From NCBI RefSeq assembly GCF_900101465.1, contig NZ_FMZM01000004.1:173790-237789 (forward strand): a stretch of DNA of 64,000 bases, in the 5' to 3' direction. The notes beneath the pieces were generated by a model. The model was given only the letters and a program-made list of their open reading frames with translations, did no database searches and was not told the origin of the DNA. Shown piece by piece: positions 7,812-16,148 of the stretch (position 1 is its first letter; each line of letters opens with the position of its first letter). Position numbers and translations under genes: made by a program. This DNA comes from Nocardioides lianchengensis. GTDB taxonomy: Bacteria > Actinomycetota > Actinomycetes > Propionibacteriales > Nocardioidaceae.

Positions 7812-10151
7812 CTAGAACTGCGCCGTCGGCGTGGGGTCGACCTGGCTCGTCGGCGGCGCCGCGGGCGGGGCCGGCGGCACGTCGTCGCCGAGGGTGACCT
7901 CGCGCTGCTTGGAGACGTAGACGGCGACCGCGATGATCGCCACCGCCACCAGGGCGATGAGGATGCGGACGATGTCGTTCTGGTCGTCGCCGACGCTCAG
8001 CGACACGACGGCGCTGGCGATGAGCAGCGAGACCAGGTTCATCACCTTGATCAGCGGGTTGATGGCCGGGCCGGCGGTGTCCTTGAACGGGTCACCGACG
8101 GTGTCGCCGATGACGGTCGCCTCGTGAGCGGGCGAGCCCTTGCCGCCGTGGTTGCCGTCCTCCACGAGCTTCTTCGCGTTGTCCCAGGCCCCACCGGCGT
8201 TGGCGAGGAAGACCGCCATCAGGGTGCCGGTGCCGATCGCGCCGGCCAGGAAGCCGGCCAGCGCCGTGACGCCGAGGCCGAAGCCGACGGCGATCGGGGC
8301 GAGCACGGCCAGGATGCCGGGCGTGATGAGCTCGCGCAGCGAGTCGCGGGTGACGATGTCGACGACCTTGCCGTACTCCGGCCGGCCGGTGCCCTCCATG
8401 ATGCCCGGGATCTCGCGGAACTGGCGTCGTACCTCGTAGACGACGGCGCCGGCGGCCCGCGCCACGGCGTTGATGGCCAGGCCGGAGAAGAGGAACACCA
8501 CGGCCGCGCCCAGCAGGACGCCCACGATCACCGCGGGGTTGAAGACGCTGAAGTCGAGCAGGTAGAACTCGTCGTCCGCCACGTTGGCATCGGCGAGCGA
8601 CTCGGCGACCGCGGTGGCGTAGGAGCCGAAGAGCGCCGTCGCCGCGAGCACCGCCGTCGCGATCGCGATCCCCTTGGTGATCGCCTTGGTGGTGTTGCCG
8701 ACCGCGTCGAGCTCGGTGAGGATCTGCGCGCCGGCGGGGCTGACGTCGCCGGACATCTCGGCGATGCCCTGGGCGTTGTCGGAGACCGGGCCGAAGGTGT
8801 CCATGGCGACGATGACGCCCACGGTGGTCAGCAGGCCGCAGCCGGCGAGCGCGACGGCGAACAGCGAGACCGTGAGCGCAGCGCCGCCGAGCAGGTAGGC
8901 GCCGAAGACGGCGGCCCCGATCACCAGGGTCGTGTAGACCGCGGACTCGAAGCCGACCGACAGGCCGGAGAGGATGACCGTCGCCGCGCCCGTGAGCGAG
9001 GTCTTGCCGACGTCCTTGACCGGCTTGTACTCGGTGCCGGTGTAGTAGCCGGTCAGGGCCAGGATGCCCGCAGACATCACGATGCCGATGACCACGGCGG
9101 AGGCGGCGATGAAGCGCGGATCCCCGTCGGCGTTGACCAGGTCCGCGGAGATGTTGTCGAAGTCCGCGAAGCTGCCCGGGAGATAGACGTAGGACAGCAC
9201 GATGCTGGCGACGGCCGCGATGCCGGAGGAGAGGTAGAACGACCGGTTGATGGTCTTCAGGCCGTTCTCGCCGGCCTTCGGAGTCGTCAGGTAGACGCCC
9301 GCGACCGCGGTCAGGGCACCGATCGCCGGGATCAGCAGCGGGAAGACCAGACCGGCGTCGCCGAAGGCCTGCGAGCCGAGGATCAGGGCCGCGACCAGCG
9401 TGACGGCGTACGACTCGAAGAGGTCGGCGGCCATGCCCGCACAGTCGCCCACGTTGTCGCCCACGTTGTCGGCGATGGTGGCAGCGTTGCGCGGGTCGTC
9501 CTCAGGGATGTTGTTCTCGACCTTGCCGACCAGGTCGGCACCGACGTCGGCGGCCTTGGTGAAGATGCCACCGCCGACCCGCATGAACATCGCGAGCAGC
9601 GCGGCACCGAAGCCGAAGCCCTCGAGCACGTCGGGCGCCTCGTCCTGGAAGAACAGCACGACCAGGCTGGCGCCGAGCAGGCCCAGGCCGACGGTGAGCA
9701 TGCCGACCATGGCCCCGGTCCGCAGGCCGATCCGCATGGCCGGCTCGCGTCCGGTGGTCTCGGCGGCGGCCGCGACCCGGAGGTTGGCGCGCACGGCGAG
9801 GTTCATGCCGAGGTAGCCGACGGCCGCGGAGAATCCCGCCCCGACGATGAAGAACACGGACCGGAAGATCCGGACCACGGCGTCGTCGGCCGGCAGCACC
9901 AGGAGCGCGAAGAACGCGATGCCCGCAAAGATCGCGAGGGTCCGGAACTGTCGCGTCAGGTAGGCGTTCGCTCCTTCCTGCACGGCCTGGGCGATGGCCT
10001 TCATGTTGTCGGTGCCTTCACCGGCAGCAAGCACTTCCTGGCGGAACATCGCCGCCATCGCCAGCGCGCCGAGCGCGATGAGGGCGACGACGATGACCAG
10101 GACGAGGTTGCCGCCGGAGACTTCCACGACAGCGGGAGCGATCCCCGTCAT
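7812..10151 (-). CDS. hppA: K+-insensitive proton-pumping inorganic pyrophosphatase
   Basis: This encodes 779 residues, usual for the family, with about 16 membrane segments. It hydrolyses pyrophosphate in the cytoplasm and exports protons across the membrane. The signature GGGIFTKAADVGADLVGKVE followed by DDPRNAATIADNVGDNVGDC, with its acidic PPi/Mg-binding residues, is intact. The GNTTKA motif carries lysine where K+-dependent enzymes have alanine, which marks the K+-independent subclass (family knowledge). The start at 10151 has AGGAGG seven bases upstream. A Crp-type palindrome lies about 90 bp upstream, so cAMP/Crp control is possible. The gene looks monocistronic and ends at a shared terminator. 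Confidence 0.95.
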   Translation of the reverse strand: MTGIAPAVVEVSGGNLVLVIVVALIALGALAMAAMFRQEVLAAGEGTDNMKAIAQAVQEGANAYLTRQFRTLAIFAGIAFFALLVLPADDAVVRIFRSVFFIVGAGFSAAVGYLGMNLAVRANLRVAAAAETTGREPAMRIGLRTGAMVGMLTVGLGLLGASLVVLFFQDEAPDVLEGFGFGAALLAMFMRVGGGIFTKAADVGADLVGKVENNIPEDDPRNAATIADNVGDNVGDCAGMAADLFESYAVTLVAALILGSQAFGDAGLVFPLLIPAIGALTAVAGVYLTTPKAGENGLKTINRSFYLSSGIAAVASIVLSYVYLPGSFADFDNISADLVNADGDPRFIAASAVVIGIVMSAGILALTGYYTGTEYKPVKDVGKTSLTGAATVILSGLSVGFESAVYTTLVIGAAVFGAYLLGGAALTVSLFAVALAGCGLLTTVGVIVAMDTFGPVSDNAQGIAEMSGDVSPAGAQILTELDAVGNTTKAITKGIAIATAVLAATALFGSYATAVAESLADANVADDEFYLLDFSVFNPAVIVGVLLGAAVVFLFSGLAINAVARAAGAVVYEVRRQFREIPGIMEGTGRPEYGKVVDIVTRDSLRELITPGILAVLAPIAVGFGLGVTALAGFLAGAIGTGTLMAVFLANAGGAWDNAKKLVEDGNHGGKGSPAHEATVIGDTVGDPFKDTAGPAINPLIKVMNLVSLLIASAVVSLSVGDDQNDIVRILIALVAVAIIAVAVYVSKQREVTLGDDVPPAPPAAPPTSQVDPTPTAQF

Positions 10152-10239
10152 GTGTTTCCTCCTGCAGTAGCTGGGTGGCGTGACTCAGGTCAGAACGAGC
10201 CGGAGTCTACGCAGATGAGACCTGCGTCACGCACGTTCG

Positions 10240-10255
10240 TGTGACCTGGACCACA
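10240..10255. promoter_or_regulatory. Candidate Crp-family operator upstream of hppA
   Basis: TGTGACCTGGACCACA matches the TGTGA-N6-TCACA consensus of Crp/GlxR at 9 of 10 positions. It sits about 89 bp before the hppA start codon in a non-coding gap, and a crp gene is present at 49644. Confidence 0.5.
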
Positions 10256-10303
10256 CGGCGAGTCGTCAGCAGCACGTCCCGGCACGACATCCGGGTACGA
10301 CGA

Positions 10304-10336
10304 ACGCCCCGACGTCCGCGGTGGACGACGGGGCGT
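10304..10336 (-). terminator. Terminator downstream of bldG
   Basis: A 14-bp stem (10304-10317 with 10323-10336, one mismatch) with a 5-base loop lies 15 bp beyond the bldG stop codon, in the gap before hppA. Confidence 0.65.
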
Positions 10337-10350
10337 GCTGGCTGAACGGG

Positions 10351-10689
10351 TCAGCTGCTGGCGAGGGCGGCGTCGGCGGAGTCGTGGATCACGAACACCT
10401 TCGCGAGGCCGGTGATGCGGAAGATCTTGAGCAGGCGGTCCTGGGTGCAGACGAGGTGGAGCGACCCGTCGTGGGCACGCACCTTCTTCAGTCCACCGAC
10501 CAGCACACCGAGGCCGGTGGAGTCGAGGAACTCGACGGCCTCCATGTCGATCACGATGTCGTAGACGCCGGCTGCGACGAGCTCGGTGATCTTGTCGCGC
10601 AGCTTGGGCGCGGTGTAGACGTCGATCTCGCCGCCGACGGCAACGATGGTCTTCCCATCGACGTCGCGCGTTGCAAGAGTGAGGTCCAC
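10351..10689 (-). CDS. bldG: Anti-sigma factor antagonist, BldG-type STAS protein
   Basis: This encodes 112 residues, the same size as Streptomyces BldG, and reads as a clear orthologue ([13 protein letters not shown], then [20 protein letters not shown], then [12 protein letters not shown]). Ser57 in DSTGLG is the phosphorylation site expected from BldG/SpoIIAA. Unphosphorylated protein should bind and sequester an anti-sigma kinase, freeing a SigB/F-type sigma factor. GTG 10689 is the start because it gives the conserved N-terminus and GGGGAG lies upstream. As in Streptomyces it is divergent from the DEAH helicase. The anti-sigma partner that I recall beside bldG in Streptomyces is not adjacent here. 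A possible SigB-type promoter lies upstream. Confidence 0.93.
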   Translation of the reverse strand: MDLTLATRDVDGKTIVAVGGEIDVYTAPKLRDKITELVAAGVYDIVIDMEAVEFLDSTGLGVLVGGLKKVRAHDGSLHLVCTQDRLLKIFRITGLAKVFVIHDSADAALASS

Positions 10690-10749
10690 GTGTACTCCCC
10701 TGGAGGATATTTCCGACCGGCACCTGGGTGGCGGAACGACACGCGCCCG

Positions 10750-10773
10750 ACACCCGGCCTGGACAATGAAACC
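10750..10773 (-). promoter_or_regulatory. Possible SigB/F-type promoter of bldG
   Basis: On the minus strand, GGTT, 14 bases, then GGGTGT resembles the actinobacterial stress sigma consensus GNNT-N14-16-GGGTAY. It lies 61 bp upstream of the bldG start. It would fit feedback of the released sigma factor on bldG, but one mismatch and no experiment keep confidence low. Confidence 0.3.
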
Positions 10774-10882
10774 ATGCCGAACGCTCGCGCGCACAAAGAA
10801 GTAAACAGTGCGGGACGACGGACGGCCAGGTGACCCCCTCCGGGCGGCACCGGTGTCGGTGCCCTTTGCCAGGATCGGGAGC

Positions 10883-13237
10883 GTGACGACGACGGCCACC
10901 ACCCCCCGCAGCAGGACCCTCCTGCCCGGCCTCGTCGAGCGTCTCGCCGCCGTGCCGGGCCGCGAGGACCGACTCACCCACGTCGAGGTGCTGCCGGCCC
11001 GGGCCGGCGTGCGCGCCGACTGGCCGGAGTGGGCCGCCGCCGAGGTGGTCGAGGCGTTCGGTCGCCGCGGCATCACCAGCCCCTGGCGTCACCAGGCGGT
11101 GGCCGCCGACGCGGCGCACGCGGGCCAGCACGTCGTGCTCGCGACCGGCACCGCCTCCGGCAAGTCGCTCGCCTACCAGCTGCCCGCGCTCTCCCGGGTC
11201 CGCGCCGCGCGAGGTGCGCGCGGCCAGCGCGGCGCCACGGTGCTCTACGTCGCGCCGACCAAGGCCCTGGCCCAGGACCAGCTGACCTCGTTGACGGGGC
11301 TCGGCCTCGACGTACGGGTGGCCACCCACGACGGCGACAGCCCGCGCGACCAGCGCGACTGGACGCGCGACCACGCCGAGTACGTCCTGACCAACCCCGA
11401 CATGCTCCACCGCTCGCTGCTCCCCGGCCACGCGCGCTGGGCGGCGTTCTTCGGCTCGTTGAGCTACGTCGTGGTCGACGAGTGCCACCACTACCGCGGC
11501 GTCTTCGGCGCCCACGTCTCCCACGTGCTGCGGCGACTGCGGCGGGTCTGCGCGTCGTACGGCGCGCACCCGACGTTCGTGCTCGCCTCCGCGACCGTCG
11601 CCGAGCCGGAGGTGGCGGCCGGCCGGCTCACCGGCCTCGACGTGCTGGCCGTGACCGGCGACGACTCCCCGCGCGGCCAGGTCTCGCTGGCCCTGTGGGA
11701 GCCGCCCTTCACCGCCCACACCGGCGAGAACGGCGCCCCGGTCCGCCGGGCCGCCTCCTCCGAGACCGCCGACCTGCTGGCCGACCTGGTCCTCGCCCAG
11801 GTCCGCACCCTCGCCTTCGTCCGCTCCCGTCGCGGCGTCGAGCACGTCGCCCTGACGACCGCCGAGCTGCTTGCCGAGGTCGACCCGTCCCTCCCCGGTC
11901 GGGTCGCGGCCTACCGCGGCGGCTACCTGCCCGAGGAGCGGCGGGCCATCGAGGCGGCGCTGCGCCGCGGCGACCTGCTCGGGCTGGCCGCCACCAACGC
12001 CCTCGAGCTCGGCATCGACGTCGCCGGCCTCGACGCCGTGCTGATGGCCGGATTCCCGGGGACCCGGGCCGCCCTGTGGCAGCAGCTCGGCCGGGCCGGC
12101 CGCGACGGCCAGGACGCGCTCGGGGTGCTCATCGCGCGCGACGACCCGCTCGACACCTACCTCGTCCACCACCCCGAGGCGCTGCTCGGGCAGCCGGTCG
12201 AGGCCACCGTCTTCGACCCCGGCAACCCCTACGTCCTCGGCCCGCACCTCTGCGCCGCCGCCCAGGAGATCCCGCTCACCGAGGCCGACCTTCCGCTCTT
12301 CGGTCCGGGCGCCCGCGAGGTCCTCGACGGACTGACGGAGGCCGGGCTGCTGCGCCGCCGCCCGCACGGCTGGTTCTGGACCGACCGTCGCCGCGCGGCC
12401 GACCTGGCCGACATCCGCTCCGCCGGCGGCGCGCCCGTCCAGCTGGTCGAGACCGGCACCGGCCGGGTGATCGGCACCGTCGACGCCTCCAGCACCCACT
12501 CGACCGCGCACGCCGGCGCGGTCTACGTCCACCGCGGTGAGACCTGGCTGGTCGACTCGCTCGACCTCGACGAGCACGTGGCCGAGATCCGCCGGGCGGA
12601 TCCCGACTACTCCACGTCGGCGCGCGAGGTCACCGAGATCACCGTGGTCGGCGAGCGCGAGCACCGCGACTGGGGCGGCTGCCGACTCTCGTTCGGGGAC
12701 GTCGACGTCAGCCATCAGGTGGTCTCGTTCCTGAAGCGGCGCCAGCCCAGCGGCGAGGTGGTCGCCGAGGTGCCGCTCGACCTGCCGGTCCGCACGCTTC
12801 GCACCGCCTCGGTCTGGTGGACCGTGCCCGGTCACGTGCTCGCTGAGTCCGGGCTCGCGGCGAGCGACCTGCCCGGCTCCGCCCATGCGGCCGAGCACTG
12901 CTCGATCGGACTGCTGCCGCTCTTCGCGACCTGCGATCGCTGGGACATCGGCGGCGTCTCGACCGCGCTCCACCCCGACACCGGGATGCTGACCGTCTTC
13001 GTCTACGACGGCCACCCCGGCGGCGCGGGCTTCGCCGAGCGGGGGTTCCGGGCCGCCCGGTCCTGGCTCTCGGCGACCCGTGAGGCGATCGCCTCCTGCA
13101 CCTGCCTGGAGGGCTGCCCCTCCTGCATCCAGTCGCCCAAGTGCGGCAACCAGAACAACCCGCTCGACAAGGCCGGCGCGACCGCTCTCCTCGACGTCCT
13201 GCTCGAGGGCGCTCCGCCGGACCTCACGGAGCAGTAG
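10883..13237 (+). CDS. DEAH/DECH-box helicase with C-terminal DUF1998 Zn-binding domain (YprA/MrfA type)
   Basis: This encodes 784 residues. Order: Walker [10 protein letters not shown] (about residue 92), VVVDECHH box, SAT motif, helicase C domain with [12 protein letters not shown] and [10 protein letters not shown], then a DUF1998 domain with the zinc cluster [17 protein letters not shown] near residue 740. Relatives include B. subtilis MrfA, a 3'-5' DNA helicase in mitomycin repair. In actinobacteria the gene is known as the helicase of the 'helicase/secretion neighborhood', next to tad genes, as here. GTG 10883 is chosen because CAGGAT sits seven bases upstream, fitting a leaderless transcript; an in-frame start further upstream cannot be excluded. 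Confidence 0.9.
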   Translation: MTTTATTPRSRTLLPGLVERLAAVPGREDRLTHVEVLPARAGVRADWPEWAAAEVVEAFGRRGITSPWRHQAVAADAAHAGQHVVLATGTASGKSLAYQLPALSRVRAARGARGQRGATVLYVAPTKALAQDQLTSLTGLGLDVRVATHDGDSPRDQRDWTRDHAEYVLTNPDMLHRSLLPGHARWAAFFGSLSYVVVDECHHYRGVFGAHVSHVLRRLRRVCASYGAHPTFVLASATVAEPEVAAGRLTGLDVLAVTGDDSPRGQVSLALWEPPFTAHTGENGAPVRRAASSETADLLADLVLAQVRTLAFVRSRRGVEHVALTTAELLAEVDPSLPGRVAAYRGGYLPEERRAIEAALRRGDLLGLAATNALELGIDVAGLDAVLMAGFPGTRAALWQQLGRAGRDGQDALGVLIARDDPLDTYLVHHPEALLGQPVEATVFDPGNPYVLGPHLCAAAQEIPLTEADLPLFGPGAREVLDGLTEAGLLRRRPHGWFWTDRRRAADLADIRSAGGAPVQLVETGTGRVIGTVDASSTHSTAHAGAVYVHRGETWLVDSLDLDEHVAEIRRADPDYSTSAREVTEITVVGEREHRDWGGCRLSFGDVDVSHQVVSFLKRRQPSGEVVAEVPLDLPVRTLRTASVWWTVPGHVLAESGLAASDLPGSAHAAEHCSIGLLPLFATCDRWDIGGVSTALHPDTGMLTVFVYDGHPGGAGFAERGFRAARSWLSATREAIASCTCLEGCPSCIQSPKCGNQNNPLDKAGATALLDVLLEGAPPDLTEQ

Positions 13238-13246
13238 CCTCAGCGC

Positions 13247-13558
13247 ATGCTGCTTCTGGGTCTCATCCTCATCGGCGCCGGCGCGCTGGTCATCGTCGCC
13301 ACCGTCTTCACCGCCGAGATCGACGGACGACACCTCGAGGTCCTGGGCGTGACGGTGAGCCCGCTGGCCCTCTTCCTGCTCGGTGTCGGCGCCGGTCTGG
13401 CCGTCCTGTGGGGCTTCGGCATCCTGAAGTACGGCACCAAGCGCTCCCTGCGCCAGCGCCGGGAGTCGAAGAAGCTCGAGGAGCTGTCGGAGAAGCTCGA
13501 GATCGCCGACCGCGAGCGGCACCGCGACAACGACGACGCCGACCACGACCGCAGCTGA
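13247..13558 (+). CDS. Small membrane protein with two helices and charged tail
   Basis: This encodes 103 residues: a hydrophobic helix (about residues 2-20), a short polar loop, a second helix (about 40-60), then a long charged, probably coiled-coil tail (RQRRESKKLEELSEKLEIADRER). No Shine-Dalgarno is seen, but TAGCCT lies six bases before the ATG, consistent with a leaderless promoter inside the end of the helicase gene. Small proteins of this layout often sit beside actinobacterial helicase/tad loci. Function is unknown. Confidence 0.75.
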   Translation: MLLLGLILIGAGALVIVATVFTAEIDGRHLEVLGVTVSPLALFLLGVGAGLAVLWGFGILKYGTKRSLRQRRESKKLEELSEKLEIADRERHRDNDDADHDRS

Positions 13559-13582
13559 TCCACCCCGCACCGACCTGACCGC

Positions 13583-13930
13583 TCACGCCGGCCCGGCCCG
13601 GGCCTCGGCCTCCGGGTCGGTCGCGAGCACCCGCCACCGCGGCCCGTCGACGCGCAGGCCGACCGTGGCCTCGAACCCGTCGACGTCGCACCGGGTGATC
13701 TCCGCCCCGTTGGCGCCGGCCACCCGGTCCGCGGCCGCGCAGCCGTCCCCACCCTCGGCCAGCGCGGTGGCGGCCGCCAGCGCCGCCAGGTCGGCCGCCG
13801 ACTGCGCCGACCGGTGGGCCACGACCAGGGCCGCCACCGCGCCGAGCGCCGCCCCGAGGAGCAGCAGCACCCCGAGGAACGCCAGCGCCGGCACGGTGGC
13901 CGAGCCCCGCTCGTCGCGAACGCCGCTCAC
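13583..13930 (-). CDS. TadE/TadG-like pseudopilin-type protein (helicase/secretion neighborhood family)
   Basis: This encodes 115 residues. It begins RDERGSATVPALAF followed by one long hydrophobic helix, the layout of TadE/TadG-like minor pilins with a prepilin-like cleavage site after Gly. Glu at +5 is absent, which is unusual for a processed pilin. The periplasm-side domain has two cysteines (GDGCAAAD and ITRCDVD) that may form a disulfide. It is the last gene of the minus-strand tad operon and its ATG overlaps the previous stop by 4 bp. It matches the family of Rv3654c-type proteins by position and size. Role in secretion or pilus assembly is inferred. Confidence 0.8.
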   Translation of the reverse strand: MSGVRDERGSATVPALAFLGVLLLLGAALGAVAALVVAHRSAQSAADLAALAAATALAEGGDGCAAADRVAGANGAEITRCDVDGFEATVGLRVDGPRWRVLATDPEAEARAGPA

Positions 13931-14298
13931 GGCCCCTCCTCCTCGGCGGCGGCGACCGCCTCGGCCCGGACGGTGACCCCCGGCAGGAACCCGAAGAGCC
14001 CGCCCGGGCCGTGCACCTCCCCCGACGCGACCACCCGCACCTCGTCGCCGGAGCGACTCAAGGTGACCGTGGCTCCGGCCGGCGCCACCCGGCGTCCCCG
14101 GGCCACCGCCTCGCCCTCGGCGTCACCCCGGGCCGCGGCCCGGGCGGTCTCCCGCGCGGCGTCGACGACCCGGACCTGAGCCGCCCCCACCGCGAGGAGC
14201 CAGACCAGGCCGATGGTGACCGCGACCAGGATCGGCAGGGTCATCGCCAGCTCGGCCGTCGCCGCCCCGCGGTCGGTACGTCGGGGGCGGCGGGTCAT
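13927..14298 (-). CDS. TadE-like minor pilin
   Basis: This encodes 123 residues from ATG 14298. DRGAATAELAMTLPILVAV is a TadE-type N-terminus: Gly cleavage site, Glu at +5, then a transmembrane helix. A soluble mostly beta domain of about 80 residues follows. In Tad systems such proteins prime or cap the Flp fibre. It overlaps the pilin gene upstream and the next TadE-like gene downstream by 4 bp each, so translation is coupled. Confidence 0.83.
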   Translation of the reverse strand: MTRRPRRTDRGAATAELAMTLPILVAVTIGLVWLLAVGAAQVRVVDAARETARAAARGDAEGEAVARGRRVAPAGATVTLSRSGDEVRVVASGEVHGPGGLFGFLPGVTVRAEAVAAAEEEGP

Positions 14299-14498
14299 CC
14301 GATGCCCAGCAGGCCGAGCACGTGGTCGAACAGGGTCTGCAGCAGCTGGTCGCCGAAGCCGCCGGTCAGCATCTTGTAGAGCAGGCCCGCCAGGCCCGCT
14401 CCGGCCGCGGTGCCGACGGCGTACTCGGCGGTGGTGATCCCGCGCTCGTCGCGGACCGGGTGGACGGGCCGGGCGGGGGACGTGTGGTCGTCGTGCAT
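14295..14498 (-). CDS. DUF4244 Flp-like pilin subunit
   Basis: This encodes 67 residues, matching the DUF4244 (Rv3656c-type) family. After a 20-residue hydrophilic leader comes RDERG-ITTAEYAVGTAAGAG: prepilin peptidase site after Gly, Glu at +5, Tyr at +6 as in Flp pilins. A hydrophobic helix follows, ending LGLLGIG. A strong Shine-Dalgarno (AGGAGGAG) precedes ATG 14498. A 142-bp gap separates it from tadC and contains the 34-bp element at 14602, so the three pilin-like genes probably have their own promoter. No prepilin peptidase gene is in the window. Confidence 0.85.
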   Translation of the reverse strand: MHDDHTSPARPVHPVRDERGITTAEYAVGTAAGAGLAGLLYKMLTGGFGDQLLQTLFDHVLGLLGIG

Positions 14499-14601
14499 GA
14501 GGTCTCCTCCTCGTCGTGGCCACGGGGTGCGGCCGGTGGAACGAGCCTGCGGCGCGGACCGGGTACGGCGCCGCCCTCGTCGTCAGCCCTGTGGAACGTC
14601 G

Positions 14602-14635
14602 TGCCGGAGCAGCACCGGTGGACGGTTCGTGGCCC
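14602..14635. promoter_or_regulatory. Copy 1 of a 34-bp element shared by the two tad promoters
   Basis: This stretch matches 18418-18451 at 29 of 34 positions, with the exact core ACGGTTCGTGGCCC. It lies about 104 bp upstream of the pilin gene start, between that gene and tadC. It may be a promoter or operator common to both tad transcription units. Confidence 0.55.
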
Positions 14636-14640
14636 ATCGC

Positions 14641-15375
14641 TCACAGCCCGACCGTCCCGAGGAGCCCAGCGACGAGCGGCACGATGCCGATCAGCACGAA
14701 GGCCGGCAGCAGGCAGAGCCCCAGCGGGAGCGCGGCCTTGACGCCGACCGCCCGGGCACGGTCCTCGACCTCGGCGCGAGCGGTCGCGGCGAGCTCGTCG
14801 GCCAGCCGCTCGACCGACCGGACCACCGGCGCTCCGGAGACCTGGGCCCGCGCCAGCGCGCGGCCGAGCGGGCCCAGTGCGTCGTCGGCCGCCAGCTGCT
14901 CCCAGACCCGCACCGGGTCGGCGCCAAGCGCGAGCCGCGCGGCCACGGGCGCCAGCCGGTCCGCCGCGGCGCCGGGGAGCGCGGCGCACACCACGCCCAC
15001 CGCCTCGCCGGTCGCCGCGCCCGACCGGAGGGCCGACCCCAGCAACCCGACGACGTGGGGCAGGTCGGCGCGGGTCTGCTCCCGGCGCCGCCGGAGCTCC
15101 GCGGGCTCGGCCCGACCGATCACCACCCAGACCCCCACGCCGGCGACCGCGCCGGCGACGGGCCCCGCCGGACCACCGACGAAGACCGCGCCGGCCAGCC
15201 CCGCGAGCAGGCACCAGAGCGAGCGGTAGCGCAGCATCCAGTCGCGACCACCGTCCTCGGCGGGCGAGGGGACGGGCGGACCGTCCCGCAGCCGCGGCCG
15301 CGCCGGGAGCAGCAGGGCCACAGCCAGCGCAGCAGCGAGCGCCGACAGCGCCACGGTCCCCGGCACCGTGCTCAC
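14641..15375 (-). CDS. tadC: Type II secretion F-domain protein, TadC-like inner-membrane platform
   Basis: This encodes 244 residues with an N-terminal membrane helix, a pair of helices near residues 50-80, a cytoplasmic helical T2SSF domain (RRRREQTRADLPHVVGLLGSALRSG) and a C-terminal helix pair ending LLPAFVLIGIVPLVAGLLG. This is the standard TadC fold, which with TadB forms the platform for the TadA ATPase. GTG 15375 is used because it overlaps the tadB stop by 4 bp; open sequence upstream of it lies inside tadB. Confidence 0.82.
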   Translation of the reverse strand: MSTVPGTVALSALAAALAVALLLPARPRLRDGPPVPSPAEDGGRDWMLRYRSLWCLLAGLAGAVFVGGPAGPVAGAVAGVGVWVVIGRAEPAELRRRREQTRADLPHVVGLLGSALRSGAATGEAVGVVCAALPGAAADRLAPVAARLALGADPVRVWEQLAADDALGPLGRALARAQVSGAPVVRSVERLADELAATARAEVEDRARAVGVKAALPLGLCLLPAFVLIGIVPLVAGLLGTVGL

Positions 15376-16148
15376 CCGACCCGGTCGACGTCGCGGGCGA
15401 GCGCCTCGATCCAGGCCAGCCCGGCGACCCCGAAGCCGAGCCCTCCCGCGAGGCACGCCAGGCCGACCGGCTCGCCGAGCAGGAAGCCGAGCGGATCCCC
15501 GCCGGCGCCCGAGCCCATCAGCAGCGCGACCACCGGGAGGCCGGCGACCAACCGCGCCGTGGAACGGGCCGAGGCCAGCTCGCCGCGCACGACCCGTCGC
15601 GTCGCCTGGCCCGCCCGCAGCCGCTCGGCGACCCGGTCGACGGCCTCGGCCAGGCCCTGGCCGGTGCGGTGCGAGACCTGCCAGGCCGCCGCGAGGTGGC
15701 GGAGGTCGCCGGCGCCCGGCCGGCCCGCCACCTCGCGCCAGGCGCCGGGGACGTCGGCGCCCACCGTGAAGGCCCGGGCCACGGGATCGAGCTCGGGCCA
15801 GCCTGCGGCGGCCCGCGAGAGCGCGGGGCCGGGCGGCTGACCGACCCCCAGGTCACCGGCCAGCTGCTCGCAGGTCTCCAGTACCCGGACCGCCGTACGC
15901 TCCGCCGCCAGCCGCGCCCCGCGCTGGCGCCACAGCGCCGCGCCCGCGAACCACGCCGCGCTGGCGACGACCGCGAGGGCCAGCACCCGCGGTGAGGCAC
16001 CGGCCACCAGCACCACCGCCGGCAGGACGCCGAGCGGTAGCAGGGTGCGGACGCCCGGTCGTCGGTCGGGCGGGCGCGGGAGCCGGGCCGGACGACCGAC
16101 CAGCAGCCCGGCCGCGAGCGCGGCCGCGAGGACGGCGACGGCCGTCAC
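15372..16148 (-). CDS. tadB: Type II secretion F-domain protein, TadB-like
   Basis: This encodes 258 residues. Two N-terminal hydrophobic segments are followed by the cytoplasmic helical bundle (VRVLETCEQLAGDLGVGQPP, then LRHLAAAWQVSHRTGQGLAEAVDRVAERLR, a T2SSF hallmark) and two more helices. It pairs with TadC in the inner-membrane platform. It lies between tadA and tadC with 4-bp overlaps on both sides. Confidence 0.83.
   Translation of the reverse strand: MTAVAVLAAALAAGLLVGRPARLPRPPDRRPGVRTLLPLGVLPAVVLVAGASPRVLALAVVASAAWFAGAALWRQRGARLAAERTAVRVLETCEQLAGDLGVGQPPGPALSRAAAGWPELDPVARAFTVGADVPGAWREVAGRPGAGDLRHLAAAWQVSHRTGQGLAEAVDRVAERLRAGQATRRVVRGELASARSTARLVAGLPVVALLMGSGAGGDPLGFLLGEPVGLACLAGGLGFGVAGLAWIEALARDVDRVG

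Noticed and set aside
7050-10244. Very long open frame on the plus strand opposite hppA
   Set aside because: It is a product of GC-rich codon bias; its translation is low-complexity and overlaps the clear HppA gene.
10690-13570. Long minus-strand open frame across the helicase gene
   Set aside because: The helicase on the plus strand has all family motifs; the opposite frame is low-complexity Gly/Arg/Asp sequence.
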